From DATFVA01 sp963747755 (GTDB lineage: Bacteria > Bacteroidota > Ignavibacteria > Ignavibacteriales > Ignavibacteriaceae): 64,000 nt of DNA. Numbering within the stretch: position 1 is the stretch's first letter; each line of letters begins with the position of its first letter. Location of the stretch: the NCBI GenBank assembly GCA_963747755.1, contig CAVVGK010000008.1, positions 124,001-188,000 on the forward strand, read 5' to 3'. Of this stretch, positions 17,822-28,300 are shown one piece after another. The notes below the pieces were generated by a model. It ran no database searches. It was given only the letters and a program-made list of their open reading frames with translations, and was not told where the DNA came from. The translations under genes and the position numbers were made by a program.

Positions 17822-19693
17822 ATGGCATTACCTGATAAAAATTTCAACCTGTTCTTTTCGGCCAAGTCTGATATCGGACTGGTCAGAACTGAGAACCAGG
17901 ATAACTTTGGAAAATTCCCGGAAAGTAACCTGAACATTCTTTCTCCGAAAGGCCAGCTCTTTATTGTTGCTGACGGAATGGGAGGACATATAGGCGGGAA
18001 AGAAGCCAGTTCCATCGCAGTAAAGGTTGTTGAGAGTGAATATTTCAAATCAGAATTTGAAGAATCGGTTGCACTGAAAACTGCGATAGAAAACGCGAAT
18101 AATGCGATATATAATAAATCGGGGGACAAGACTGAATTCGGGAGGATGGGGACAACATGCTCTGCCCTGGTACTGCTGCCTGACCGCGTTATTGCCGGGC
18201 ACGTAGGTGACTCGAGAATTTATAAGATCGAGAATAATACAATTGAACAAATCACCAGGGATCATACCAAAGTTCAGGAGATGTTAAGGGAAGGAATCCT
18301 TACTCCAGAAGAAGCGCGTAACTACCCCTCAAAGTCTGTTCTTGCCAGAGCCCTTGGCGTCGATGAAACGGTTAAGGTTGATATTATCGAGGACATCAGG
18401 CTGAAAAGAGGACAGAGCTTTGTTATGTGTTCTGACGGGCTGGCAAAAATAAGCAAGGGAGAAATCCTGAAGATCGTTTCGGGAAATAGCCCTTCGGATG
18501 CGTGCGATATCCTTATTAATCTCGCAAACGAACGCGGAGGAAAAGATAATGTCACCGTTATTGTAGTAAAAATTGATCCGGAAGATGAGATAAAGGCAGT
18601 TCCTGTAAAGCCACGAAAACAAAAGAAAACCAGGGTCCGGCAGCCGGGACCGCGCAGAAAAAGTAAAGGCTGGATAGGTATAGTAATTGTACTTGTGATA
18701 ATTCTTATTCTGCTCTATCTGCAATTCAGCGATACGGGTCCTGATTCCGGCAAGGTTCAAACGGTTTACGATTCTCCTGTATCAACGCAGACTCCTGAAC
18801 CGCAGGATGTTCAACCGCAGGAGAATGCGGAAGGAAATGATTCTGAGCAACTTACTGCAGCCGGCCGTCTGATGAAGGAAAAGAATTATGATAAAGCATT
18901 TACAATCTATAAGTCAATACTTGATAATCAGCCGATGCACCAGGCTGCGTTAAAAGGTGTAGGTGAAATTGCCTCAGCCTATAAAAGTATCGGCAAAAAA
19001 CTTATGAATGAACAGAATTTTGAAGAGGCATTAAAGTATTTCAAAAAGGCAGCTGAAGTACAGCCGGGTGAAGCTGACGTTCAGAATCTGATACGTTTGT
19101 GCAACAGTCAGCTTGAATATAAAGCTCCAACAACACAATCTTCCGGGGAAACTTCCTCCCCTGCTGAACCTGAACAGCACCCGGTCATCAGTGCCGGAAA
19201 TTTCAATTCTACAGGCTGGGTTTATCCGGGTATTAATAAGGACGAATTCATAATAAACGGAAACGAATTAAGCTTCTCAAATACCCTGAGCGAAAAGTTT
19301 GTCGTTTATAACCAGGATATGTTTGATGTTACGCTTGCTGTAAATATTGAAATAAGCAGCCCTAATTCGGTGGTAGGTTTGATCATCGGCTATGTTTCAC
19401 CCCTCGATTATTATATTTTCAAATACCGCGACGGAGGTAATTATACCCTGGAGAGAGTTAGAGGCAATGATATAGAAAAGCTGCTCGTTATTCGCCCGAA
19501 AGATCCATCGATGGATAGAAAAATGAGGATAATTTATTCAAATAACCTTGTGAGTATTTATGATCAGTCCGGCTTGATTAGTTCTTATAGGAGTGTGTGG
19601 GGTATCTTCGGTAAAGCCGGCATTTACATCGATAGAAATTCGTCGGCCATGTTTAATGGTGTCAGCCTTAACGGAAAAAGTAGTCTGGATTAA
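17822..19693 (+). CDS. PP2C-type Ser/Thr phosphatase with TM, TPR and periplasmic lectin-like domain
   Basis: Residues 5-258 form a PP2C (PppA/Stp1-like) phosphatase with the metal-binding aspartate motifs 'DGMGGH' (about 51), 'GHVGDSR' (about 125), 'CSDGL' (about 203) and 'GGKDNVTV' (about 238). A basic stretch and a transmembrane helix follow at about 282-302. TPR units are at about 343-433 ('KNYDKAFTIYKSIL', 'NFEEALKYFKKAAEV'). The last 160 residues form a beta-rich region like a concanavalin-type (DUF1080-like) sandwich, predicted periplasmic. In T6SS loci this phosphatase reverses the kinase/FHA signal. A membrane-spanning version with an outside domain is unusual. The kinase gene starts 6 bases downstream. 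Confidence 0.87.
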   Translation: MALPDKNFNLFFSAKSDIGLVRTENQDNFGKFPESNLNILSPKGQLFIVADGMGGHIGGKEASSIAVKVVESEYFKSEFEESVALKTAIENANNAIYNKSGDKTEFGRMGTTCSALVLLPDRVIAGHVGDSRIYKIENNTIEQITRDHTKVQEMLREGILTPEEARNYPSKSVLARALGVDETVKVDIIEDIRLKRGQSFVMCSDGLAKISKGEILKIVSGNSPSDACDILINLANERGGKDNVTVIVVKIDPEDEIKAVPVKPRKQKKTRVRQPGPRRKSKGWIGIVIVLVIILILLYLQFSDTGPDSGKVQTVYDSPVSTQTPEPQDVQPQENAEGNDSEQLTAAGRLMKEKNYDKAFTIYKSILDNQPMHQAALKGVGEIASAYKSIGKKLMNEQNFEEALKYFKKAAEVQPGEADVQNLIRLCNSQLEYKAPTTQSSGETSSPAEPEQHPVISAGNFNSTGWVYPGINKDEFIINGNELSFSNTLSEKFVVYNQDMFDVTLAVNIEISSPNSVVGLIIGYVSPLDYYIFKYRDGGNYTLERVRGNDIEKLLVIRPKDPSMDRKMRIIYSNNLVSIYDQSGLISSYRSVWGIFGKAGIYIDRNSSAMFNGVSLNGKSSLD

Positions 19694-19699
19694 GAAAAT

Positions 19700-21400
19700 A
19701 TGGATCAGTTGATAGGAAAAGAAGTAGATAATTATAAAATTCTCGAGGTGATCGGGAGAGGCGGCATGGGCGTTGTGTTTAAGGCAATGGACATGAACCT
19801 CGAAAAAATTGTCGCCTTAAAGATGATTGATCCGTTCCTTGCCAGGGATGAGAATTTCCTGCAGAGATTTAAGACTGAAGCGAGAGCGCTTGCACGACTC
19901 GAGAACCAGAATATCGTTGGTGTACACGCTCTGCGTGAGACCGAATTAGGTTTATTCATGGTTATGGAGTACGTCAGTGCACTAACAATCTCAGAGTGGA
20001 TGCGGGAGAAAGGAAGATTCAGGGCAAACGAAACTGTAGCGATCGGTGTTCAAATCATTAATGCAATAGGACACGCACACAAAGTAGGCGTTATCCACCG
20101 CGACATCAAACCCAATAATATCCTTCTATGCGATGACGGCACAATTAAGGTGATGGATTTCGGACTGGCAAAAGTTGTGCAGGAGCATGGTTCCCAGGTT
20201 ACTGTAACACACGCTGCTGCAGGTACGCTTTATTATATGTCACCCGAACAGGTTAAGGGTTTGAAAAATGTCGATAAAAGAAGTGATATATATTCAATCG
20301 GAATGACGCTTTATGAAATGCTCGCCGGCAGGACTCCCTTTGAAAAAGGTGAATCGGAATTCGTTATACAAAAGCAGATCGTTGAGGGAAAGATTCCTTC
20401 CCCAATAAAATACAATCCTTTGATCCCTAAGGATCTTGTAAAAGTAATAATGAAATCTATCGATAAGGATCCGGAGAAAAGATACCAGACTGCAGCTGAA
20501 ATGTCTTCTGCTATAAAAAATGTAAAGTTTGAAGGTGATGACGAGACTGAAAAAACCAGGATTATTACTAGCTACGAACCTGAAAAGGAATCCGGTAAAG
20601 CGGTGAAACCGTCCGTAAAGAAAATATATCTTATTGGAGCGGGTATTCTGGTTGCTGTATTACTAATTGCGGCATACTTCCTGACAAGCAGCAAGGATGT
20701 TGACCCGATACCTCCTAAAGTAGTTAAGTTTATCCCGGCCACATTATCGATAAACTCAGACCCAGGCGGCGCACAGGTTTATCTAAACGGAATGGCTGAA
20801 GGCAAAACACCGTTTGTTCGCGACAGTCTTCCTCTGGCAAAATATTCCATTTCATTGAAACTTGACGGATATCAGGACTGGGAGAATGCTGGAGTCCAGC
20901 TGGATTCCGGTAAGAATGAATTTACCGTAAGGATGGAGCCGGAGACAATAGCTCCTGCTAATGCTGCTCTCACTTTGAACTCCGTTCCTGCATCAAGTAT
21001 ATATATAGACGGCAGAAGAGTTCTTGATAATTCATCAGAGGTACTCAGGAATACTGTAACAGCCGGAAAGCATACCATTAAATTTGTACACCCGGAATTC
21101 GGTGCAAAGGAAACTTATGTAGATCTTGGGAAAAACCAGGATAAGAAGTTAACCTGTTATTTTCAGCAGCAGATAAACATTCAATCATTAAGCAGCACCG
21201 GCGATCCGATCTGGGGTATGATCTATGTTAATGGAAAAAGCACAGATAAGACAACCCCCGGTGATTTGACCCTGGGTCCCGGAACCTATAAAATTACAGT
21301 AAAGAAAACAGGCTATACTACAGTTGAAGCCGATGTTCAGTTAATTATAAATCCGGCATTTGAACCTAAAACTCACTCCCTGGTTTTTCATTTCAGATAG
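19700..21400 (+). CDS. Ser/Thr protein kinase with TM helix and periplasmic PEGA repeats
   Basis: The cytoplasmic Hanks-type kinase (about residues 10-275) has the glycine loop 'GRGGMG', the lysine in 'ALKMI' (about 41), the catalytic 'HRDIKPNN' (about 133), 'MDFGLA' (about 152) and 'SPEQ' in the activation region, so it should be active. A transmembrane helix lies at about 310-330. About three PEGA-type units follow outside ('SDPGGAQVYLNG', 'SVPASSIYIDGR', 'GMIYVNG', each ending in 'Y/H-x-I-x-hydrophobic'). It is the counterpart of PpkA, which phosphorylates Fha to switch on T6SS assembly. The PEGA region may sense wall or envelope ligands. A 52-base gap with 'aggagg' leads to the next gene. 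Confidence 0.88.
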   Translation: MDQLIGKEVDNYKILEVIGRGGMGVVFKAMDMNLEKIVALKMIDPFLARDENFLQRFKTEARALARLENQNIVGVHALRETELGLFMVMEYVSALTISEWMREKGRFRANETVAIGVQIINAIGHAHKVGVIHRDIKPNNILLCDDGTIKVMDFGLAKVVQEHGSQVTVTHAAAGTLYYMSPEQVKGLKNVDKRSDIYSIGMTLYEMLAGRTPFEKGESEFVIQKQIVEGKIPSPIKYNPLIPKDLVKVIMKSIDKDPEKRYQTAAEMSSAIKNVKFEGDDETEKTRIITSYEPEKESGKAVKPSVKKIYLIGAGILVAVLLIAAYFLTSSKDVDPIPPKVVKFIPATLSINSDPGGAQVYLNGMAEGKTPFVRDSLPLAKYSISLKLDGYQDWENAGVQLDSGKNEFTVRMEPETIAPANAALTLNSVPASSIYIDGRRVLDNSSEVLRNTVTAGKHTIKFVHPEFGAKETYVDLGKNQDKKLTCYFQQQINIQSLSSTGDPIWGMIYVNGKSTDKTTPGDLTLGPGTYKITVKKTGYTTVEADVQLIINPAFEPKTHSLVFHFR

Positions 21401-21452
21401 ACATTCTAAACATTCAGATTTTTTATTATTCAAAGCATAGGAGGATAATCAT

Positions 21453-22481
21453 ATGCGGTGCAGTCAAATACAATCCGTTACGCAAATTCCTGCTTTCGGA
21501 ATCATAATAGTTCTCTTCTTTCTATTAATTATTCCATCAATAAATGCACAGACCGGTCCTAAAGAAAAACTTGACCAGGCTGAACAGTATTATAAGTCAG
21601 CAAAGTTCGATAATGCAATCGAGCTGCTGAATGAACTTTCAGCGGATAGTAGCGTTGATGTTGAGATCCGGAAAGAAGCACTCAGGTTCCTTGGGCGTGC
21701 ATATTCCGCAAAAGGATTATATGATAAAGCAAAAGAATCGATTGGCCAGCTGCTCAAGCTGGAACCCCCGATGATAGCATTCAATCCCGATTATGAACCG
21801 CCTGTGTTCATGAAAATTTACTATGAATCGCGGAAAGAGTTTTCCGGTTCATATGCCGTTGAACGTCCTGACCCTGGAATGAAAACAATGGCCATAATTG
21901 ATTTCAAGAACCGCTCAGTCGATCATAAAGTCCAGTACGATCCAATGGAGCAGGGCTTTGCAGATCTCATGATAAACAGGCTGAATAATTCAACCAACCT
22001 TAAAGTGATTGAGAGGGAAAGGATTAAGTGGATTCTGGATGAGATCAAACTGCAGGATCAATACAATATGGAAGGAGCTGTCAGGCTTGGCAAACAGCTC
22101 GGCGTTCAAACAGTTCTTCTGGGAAGTTTTATCATAATGGGTGATCAGATATGGCTGGGTGCACGGCTTGTAAAGGTTGAGTCCAGCGAAATTTTATTAA
22201 CCGATGAGGTTAAAGGAGACCTTGATGAGTTTTTTGACCTGGTAGATCAGCTGGGGAAAAAAATAGCTGATAATATTAATGTTACTTTAAAGGAGGAAAC
22301 TCCCCAGGATATATCACAGGCTCCGTCACTGGACGCTATAATGGCTTACTCTGTCGGTCTCAGCTACCTTGAAAAAGAGGATTATAAAAGCGCGTATGAT
22401 AAATTCGAAGAGGCGCTTAAAATTGATCCGGGTTATGAGAAAGCTAAACTTAAAGCTCAGAGCATAGCTCCGCTGCTTTAA
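21453..22481 (+). CDS. CsgG-like/TPR secreted protein
   Basis: An N-terminal hydrophobic signal segment (residues 16-32, ending at 'SINAQ') is followed by TPR-like helices (about 35-110, 'QAEQYYKSAKFDNAIELL'). A CsgG-type alpha/beta domain lies at about 140-275 ('TMAIIDFKNRS', 'LKVIERERIKWILDEIKLQD', 'GVQTVLLGSFIIMG') and a final TPR at 300-340. CsgG-family proteins sit at the inner face of the outer membrane. The pairing with a second CsgG-like gene and a barrel gene directly downstream suggests an outer-membrane assembly belonging to the T6SS locus. The start has a strong 'aggagg'. The exact role is unknown. Confidence 0.75.
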   Translation: MRCSQIQSVTQIPAFGIIIVLFFLLIIPSINAQTGPKEKLDQAEQYYKSAKFDNAIELLNELSADSSVDVEIRKEALRFLGRAYSAKGLYDKAKESIGQLLKLEPPMIAFNPDYEPPVFMKIYYESRKEFSGSYAVERPDPGMKTMAIIDFKNRSVDHKVQYDPMEQGFADLMINRLNNSTNLKVIERERIKWILDEIKLQDQYNMEGAVRLGKQLGVQTVLLGSFIIMGDQIWLGARLVKVESSEILLTDEVKGDLDEFFDLVDQLGKKIADNINVTLKEETPQDISQAPSLDAIMAYSVGLSYLEKEDYKSAYDKFEEALKIDPGYEKAKLKAQSIAPLL

Positions 22482-22504
22482 TAAAAATTAAATGAGGTTG
22501 AAAT

Positions 22505-23830
22505 TTGAAAAAGTTTAAATTCTTATTTCTTGCCGGTACATTATTACTGTCACTTGCAGGACTTAATTCCTGTTCCTCCGGGTCCCTGATGGATAATCCT
22601 GAAATGTATAAAAAACAGGTTCAGGGCTGGATTGACAGAACATTGGTCGACTCGAAGGATTTCGAGGCACTGAAGAATCTGAGCGTTTATTATATGCAGA
22701 CACATGATAATGATAAGGCCAGGTACTACCTTGGTGAGGCAATGGACATAAATTCCGACGATCCTGAACTCATCTTCTATAAAGGATTAAATCTTGAATT
22801 CTATAATGAACAGGGAAAGGCAGCTTCCTATTACGCTAAGTATAAGGATGTTCCTGAAGATTCTCCTTTCAGGGAAATGCTGGAAGGAAGATATCTCTGG
22901 ATAAAACGACAGGAGAATTTTTCTGATGTTAAGCTGTTGATCCAGAATGAAAAAGACCTGACTTTTCAGAATGTATCCGATAGTACGATTGCTGTTTTTC
23001 CGCTGATTTATACAGGCACTAATAAAGACTATGCGCCTTTAAGCCGCGGATTCAGTGAAATGGTAAGCATTGATCTTGCTAAGCTGAAAACCATTACGGT
23101 GCTTGAGAGAGTAAGGATACAGGCTGTACTCGATGAACTCAAACTTTCGCAATCCGGTGTTGTGGACCAGTCAACTGCGCCCCGTGTCGGTAAAATATTG
23201 AAGGCCGGAACGATAGTTTCAGGCGATTATGATGTAAGCAACAATGGCGACTTTAAAATCGATCTCGGATCGTGGGCGGTTCAGACCAGTCAAAGGAAAT
23301 CCTGGGTTAACAAAACGGGCTCCATTAAAGATTTCTTCGTTCTGCAGAAACAGGTAGTGTTCGATTTCCTTGAGCAGAACGGCTTCCAGCTCACCCAGGA
23401 GGAAAAGGAGAATATAGCTTATATCCCAACGCAGAATCTCGAATCATTCCTTGCTTACTCAAAAGGTTTGCTTCAGGAGGATGCAGGCAATTTCCAGCAG
23501 GCAGGTCAGTTCTTCAACCAGGCCTCACAGCTTGATCCTAACTTCAGGGACGCAGGCAGCAAAATGCAGTCATCCCAGAGTATCGGCAAGACCGGCGGCA
23601 CAAAGGAAAATCTTGTTACCACTTTAAGGAAGACAGTGCCGGTGGTAAAGAACGAAATGATTAACCTGGCTGCAAGCCGGCTTGAGAATCTTGGGAGCAG
23701 TATCCTTTCCAATTTTGTTCAGGGGATCGACAGTAGAAACCCGGCGCAGGAGCTTTCTGAGAAAGGATTAACCGAAGAGCTTCCATCTCCTCCTCCGCCT
23801 CCTTTGCCGCCGCCGGCTGGTAAAAAGTGA
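22505..23830 (+). CDS. CsgG-like/TPR lipoprotein
   Basis: The N-terminus is a lipoprotein signal with lipobox 'LNSC' at about residue 23. TPR-like helices follow (about 45-125). The central part (about 155-290) resembles the neighbour's CsgG-type domain: 'STIAVFPLIYTG', 'TITVLERVRIQAVLDELKLSQ' and 'AGTIVSGDYDV' line up with the matching segments of the preceding protein, so the two are diverged paralogues. More TPR-like sequence and a proline-rich tail ('PPPPPLPPP') end the 441 residues. The start is a TTG at 22505 with 'gagg' upstream; no better start fits the signal peptide. It is probably anchored in the outer membrane facing the periplasm. Confidence 0.75.
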   Translation: MKKFKFLFLAGTLLLSLAGLNSCSSGSLMDNPEMYKKQVQGWIDRTLVDSKDFEALKNLSVYYMQTHDNDKARYYLGEAMDINSDDPELIFYKGLNLEFYNEQGKAASYYAKYKDVPEDSPFREMLEGRYLWIKRQENFSDVKLLIQNEKDLTFQNVSDSTIAVFPLIYTGTNKDYAPLSRGFSEMVSIDLAKLKTITVLERVRIQAVLDELKLSQSGVVDQSTAPRVGKILKAGTIVSGDYDVSNNGDFKIDLGSWAVQTSQRKSWVNKTGSIKDFFVLQKQVVFDFLEQNGFQLTQEEKENIAYIPTQNLESFLAYSKGLLQEDAGNFQQAGQFFNQASQLDPNFRDAGSKMQSSQSIGKTGGTKENLVTTLRKTVPVVKNEMINLAASRLENLGSSILSNFVQGIDSRNPAQELSEKGLTEELPSPPPPPLPPPAGKK

Positions 23831-23859
23831 ATCAGTATTTAAGCACAGGAAAAAATACT

Positions 23860-24966
23860 ATGAAAAGAATTTTTTGGATTTGTTCATTTCTCATCCTGAT
23901 CACCGCAGCCCGTTCCTATTCGCAGGATATTTATAATCAGCGTCCTGCGGTCTCAATCAATATAATGCCCGTGTATGAGAGCTGGTCGGTAAATGATAGC
24001 TCGGATTTTTCCGAGTTCACAAATATCATTTCTGCCGGGTATAATCCTTTTGATAACACCTCGCTCGGCCTGGTTACAAGGTATGCTTCTGTAAGTACCA
24101 GCCTGGGAAGTATAAATAGTGACCTAAGCGGATTTTCTGATCTGCAGTTATTTGTTAAACAGAGATTGCCTGATCAGAACCTGTCATTCGATGCCGGAAT
24201 AAATGTTCCAAGCGGAAAAACCAAGCTGAGTCCCACTGAATTTGCTGTATCTCAGGTAGTTAGCCAGGAGTTATTCGGACTTAGAACACCTAATTTCGGA
24301 CAGGGCTTAAATTTATTTGTTGGAGCAACATGGCTTCATTCCCTTTCTGATGAGGCTGTAATAGGTGCAGGAATTTCATACCAGCTGAAATCAGAGTACC
24401 AGCCGCTCAATGATGTAAGTGATAAATATACACCTTCTAATGAGGTTTCGCTTACGGCAGGCCTGGATCTCAAATTAAGTGAAACCCAAACGATCTCCGG
24501 TGATATTATTGGTATCTTTTATGGAAGTGATAAACTCAACGGAAATGAAATCTTCTCAACGGGCGGCAGGATCATCTTTAACTCGATGTATAAACAGTTT
24601 TTTGCATATGATTTCCTTACAATAAATCTGTTATATAGAAACGTTGCTCTCGACGAATTAAAAGGACAGTATGCGGTATTTGATAACGAAAAGATCACTC
24701 CCAACCAGTTTTATATCGGCGTGTCATATAATCAGCGTTTCAATTCGTCATTTACACTTGGCTATGGAATCTTCTCCAGTTTTTATGAGAAGACAGCCGG
24801 TTATTTTTCAGGATATACCTTGTATGGTCTGCAGTTAACTCCGCAGTTCCTGATATCGCCTTCAGTGACTGTACCGCTGGTGCTGAAGTATGCTGTCGGA
24901 AGTGCTGACGGTAAATCGGACCTGAGCAACTTCGTGATCGGCGGAGGCATCAAATTCAATTTATAA
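23860..24966 (+). CDS. Outer-membrane beta-barrel protein
   Basis: The signal peptide runs to about residue 21 ('RSYSQ'). The rest is about 345 residues of alternating amphipathic strands with aromatic ends ('NTSLGLVTRYASVS', 'LNLFVGATWLHSL', 'FTLGYGIFSSFYE') and a C-terminal 'GGGIKFNL', as expected for a beta-barrel. ATG 23860 is preferred over the upstream GTG at 23827 because it begins the signal peptide and has 'agga' 9 bases upstream. It is last in the co-directional T6SS block, immediately after the CsgG-like lipoprotein. It might be the outer-membrane pore or scaffold for that pair. No named barrel family is recognised. Confidence 0.7.
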   Translation: MKRIFWICSFLILITAARSYSQDIYNQRPAVSINIMPVYESWSVNDSSDFSEFTNIISAGYNPFDNTSLGLVTRYASVSTSLGSINSDLSGFSDLQLFVKQRLPDQNLSFDAGINVPSGKTKLSPTEFAVSQVVSQELFGLRTPNFGQGLNLFVGATWLHSLSDEAVIGAGISYQLKSEYQPLNDVSDKYTPSNEVSLTAGLDLKLSETQTISGDIIGIFYGSDKLNGNEIFSTGGRIIFNSMYKQFFAYDFLTINLLYRNVALDELKGQYAVFDNEKITPNQFYIGVSYNQRFNSSFTLGYGIFSSFYEKTAGYFSGYTLYGLQLTPQFLISPSVTVPLVLKYAVGSADGKSDLSNFVIGGGIKFNL

Positions 24967-25335
24967 CATCTAAAGATCTGCTGAAGGCCAGGGAATATCT
25001 TTAATGCGGCTAAAGCCGGAATGTTATCTCCTTGATTATGTCCGTTGACTGAAGTCAACGGCAATTTTATATCCTTAAATTTTATCCGTTGACTGAAGTC
25101 AACGGCAATTTTATATCCTTAAATTTTATCCGTTGGCTAAGTACAACGGCAATACAGTTACATTGCCTATTCCCGTAGGGAATAAATATTTGTAACACCA
25201 GAAACATATATCTACTAAACATTTCCGTAGGGAATGAAAATTATATCTTTAAGCATGCCTTTGACTAAAATCCAACGGCAATACAATAACACTGCATTTG
25301 TAATGTCTGAAATTTTTCGGATGGAGTAAATTAAA
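24967..25335. repeat. Repeat-dense intergenic region
   Basis: No gene is seen in these 369 bases. From left to right: a small palindrome 'cggctaaagccg' near 25004-25015; two perfect tandem copies of a 44-base unit at 25042-25085 and 25086-25129, each starting with the hairpin ccgttgact-ga-agtcaacgg; a diverged third hairpin from 25130 ('ccgttggctaagtacaacgg'); two copies of the attccc-gta-gggaat family (25169-25195 and 25221-25243); and a degenerate fourth 'ttgac...ccaacggcaat' near 25260-25283. It separates the T6SS block from the next gene. The hairpins resemble REP-like dispersed palindromes. A role as terminator of the T6SS operon is possible. Confidence 0.85.
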
Positions 25336-28300
25336 ATGAAGAAACAACTACATTACTATTTAAGCGGATTCCTAACCCTGATATTAATCTTAGCGTCGCC
25401 GGTACTGCAGAGTACCTCTGCACAGACCCTCCCAGGAGCTGCACCCGATTTCCTCTGGGCCGAATCCGACGGAGGCGACGGCTATGACGGGGCAGTTGAC
25501 CTGACTGTGGATGTCGCCGGCAATGTTATAGTAACAGGTTTTTACGAAGGCACTGCCGACTTTGGAGGATTCATATTGAATTCCGCAGGAGGAAGTGATG
25601 TTTACATCGTAAAATATTCAAGCACCGGCACAGTTCTCTGGGCAGTCAGCGCCGGCGGAATAGGTTATGATTATGCGTATAGTGTTATCTCAGACGACGC
25701 CGGAAATATAATTGTTACCGGGTATTTCAGCAGTACCGCAATTTTCGGAACCACAACACTCAATTCATCCGGCGGCACAGATATTTTCGTTGCAAAGTAC
25801 GATACCGATGGTAACTCCCAGTGGGCAAAACAAGGCGGAGGGCAAAATAGCGATTATGGGTATGAAGTTACAACCGATAGTCAGGGCAGCGTAGTTGTTA
25901 CCGGAACTTTTACTCAGTTTGCAACATTCGGTCAGTTCACCGTGGAGTCGGCTAATCTGTACGGAGATATCTTTGTAGTAAAATATGATCTGCTGGGAAA
26001 TGAACAATGGGTGGAAGCCGCCCTTAACGCAACCGGTGGAACGAGCTTTTATAATTATGCATACGGAGTTAGAACTGATCAGAATGATAACGTCTTCATT
26101 ACCGGGTCATTTTCGAATGTTATTACTTTCGGGGACAGCACCCTCGTAAGCAGCTACGATGGAACTGATCAGGATATCTACCTGGCGAAATATGACGCAC
26201 TGGGAAATTTTGTATGGGTGCGACAGGTATACAGTGATTCCAGCGGCTCATATTCTCACGGTACCGATATACGGATTGATAAGGATAATAATATCCTGTT
26301 CACGGGTACTTTTTCTGTGATGGCAAATTTTGAAGGAATTGCACTTAACAGTATTTCGAATGCCGATATTTTTGTTGCAAAGTATGATCAATCCGGCAAC
26401 GCCCTGTGGGCTGTGCAGGATGCTCCAAGCATCTTCTATAATGGCGGGGGTGAAATTGATGTTGATGCAGCGGGCAATATTTGCATGATTGCAACCGCTG
26501 CAAGTGATCAATTCGGTGAAACCGACGATGTTTACTTCGCCAGATATTCAGGGGCAGGACAAAAATTATGGGGTCAGCGGGCAGGATTGTCCAGCAGTAG
26601 TCATATTGGCGGCATAGCTAATGATTCACGAGGTGATATGTACGGCTGCGGTGATTTTTCAGATACCGGCACCTTCGGCACTATAACGCTTACAGGCGTA
26701 AGCCAGGAAGCTTTCGTTGGAAAACTACCTTCTCCCAAATTCAATGCTTCTCCTGATCCACTCGACTTTGGCAATGTACAGGTGTTCTCTGCCGATTCAG
26801 CTTCATTATCAATAAATAATACCAGTAACGCTAACCTGCATATATTTAATTTTACCCTGGTGAATGATACAAGCGATTCGTTTGGAATCTATTCGGGTTT
26901 CCCTCTCGATAGCGTTACGGCACTACAGACAGCAAATATGCAGTTTATGTTTGTCCCGCTCTATGAAGGCTTAAAGACCGCCTACATGGAGATAGAAAGT
27001 GATGCAAGCACTTCCCCTGATACTGTATTCATCTCAGGTACGGGTATCAGGGCTCAGCTGATGCTGTCTGATTCAGTACTGAATTTTGGCTCCGTTGATG
27101 TGGGACTCATATCTAATCTCATAGTATCCGTCATAAACCCTGGAATAAGTAATATAGTCATTGACAGCGCAAGAATACAGGGACTCGATGCCTCAAGTTA
27201 TTCATTTTCTCCGCAGGTTGACGGAGATACAGTCTACTTTCTCAATTTTCTTAATCTGAATGTAAGTTTTTCGCCTGATACTTCAGGACTAAAATCAGCA
27301 TACCTTGTACTGTACAGTACTGCTTCAGGAAGTCCTGATTCGATATTATTAAACGGAACCGGGCTTTCGGCTATACAGGTTCAGGTTCCCTCTAATCCGG
27401 GCATCGGACAGCCAGCAATACTTACTATTACTCCTCCTGTTTCTGCTCTTTACACCATAAAAGATATCTTTTACAGGAGAACAGGGGATATTGTATTTCA
27501 ACAGGATACACTCTCCAGCCTGGGGTCGAACTACACTTATGATATTCCTCCTGAATACTCAACTATATCGGGAATACAATATTATCTTATGTTCAGCGAC
27601 GGGTCGACTACGGTAACCTATCCAACTCTTAATCCCGAGCTAAATCCTGCCTCGATCGATGTCAGTATTCCCCGGCTTCCATATCCCAATCCAATAAGGA
27701 CAGGTGAATACCAGATGGTATCTGTACCTCTTTCTATCAACGCGCCGGAGATCGATTCTGTATTCCTTGACGACTATGGTTCATATGACCCTAAGAACTG
27801 GCGCATCTTCAAATGGCAGCCGGAACTAAATGACTATGCAGAGTATAACTCCATCGTTGGAAATGTTTCCCCTGGAAATTCCTTCTGGCTTATTAACAAA
27901 GAAGGCAGAACGTTCGATGTCGATAATGCATCCAGCGTATCCTCTTTCAACAACTATACAATTACGGTACAGCCGGGCTATAACCAGATCGGTGATCCGT
28001 TCGCTTTCCCGGTCGACTGGCTCTCAATCGGGAATGCAGGCCTGCTGCTGCAAGCTCCGCTGCGTTGGAATCCTGATACGCAGGAATATGAAATGGATCA
28101 GCTGGTTCTCCAGCCATGGGAAGGATACTGGATTTATAATCCCCTTTCAACAATAATAAATCTTGACGTAAGTCCTAACACTATGCTTGGTAAGAGTCAG
28201 TCCCCTAATCTTTTTGCCGCTTATAAGAACGACGAGTTTATGGTTCAGCTCAAAGCGCTCCTGGGATCATCGGGAAGGCAGGATCAGCAGAACTTTGTCG

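Noticed and set aside
1..24966. T6SS region as a recently acquired island
   Set aside because: No integrase, tRNA or attachment repeats are visible, and base composition by eye does not differ from the rest.
25042..25129. Tandem repeats as a CRISPR array
   Set aside because: The two copies abut directly with no variable spacers, and the other copies are diverged hairpins; no cas genes are seen.
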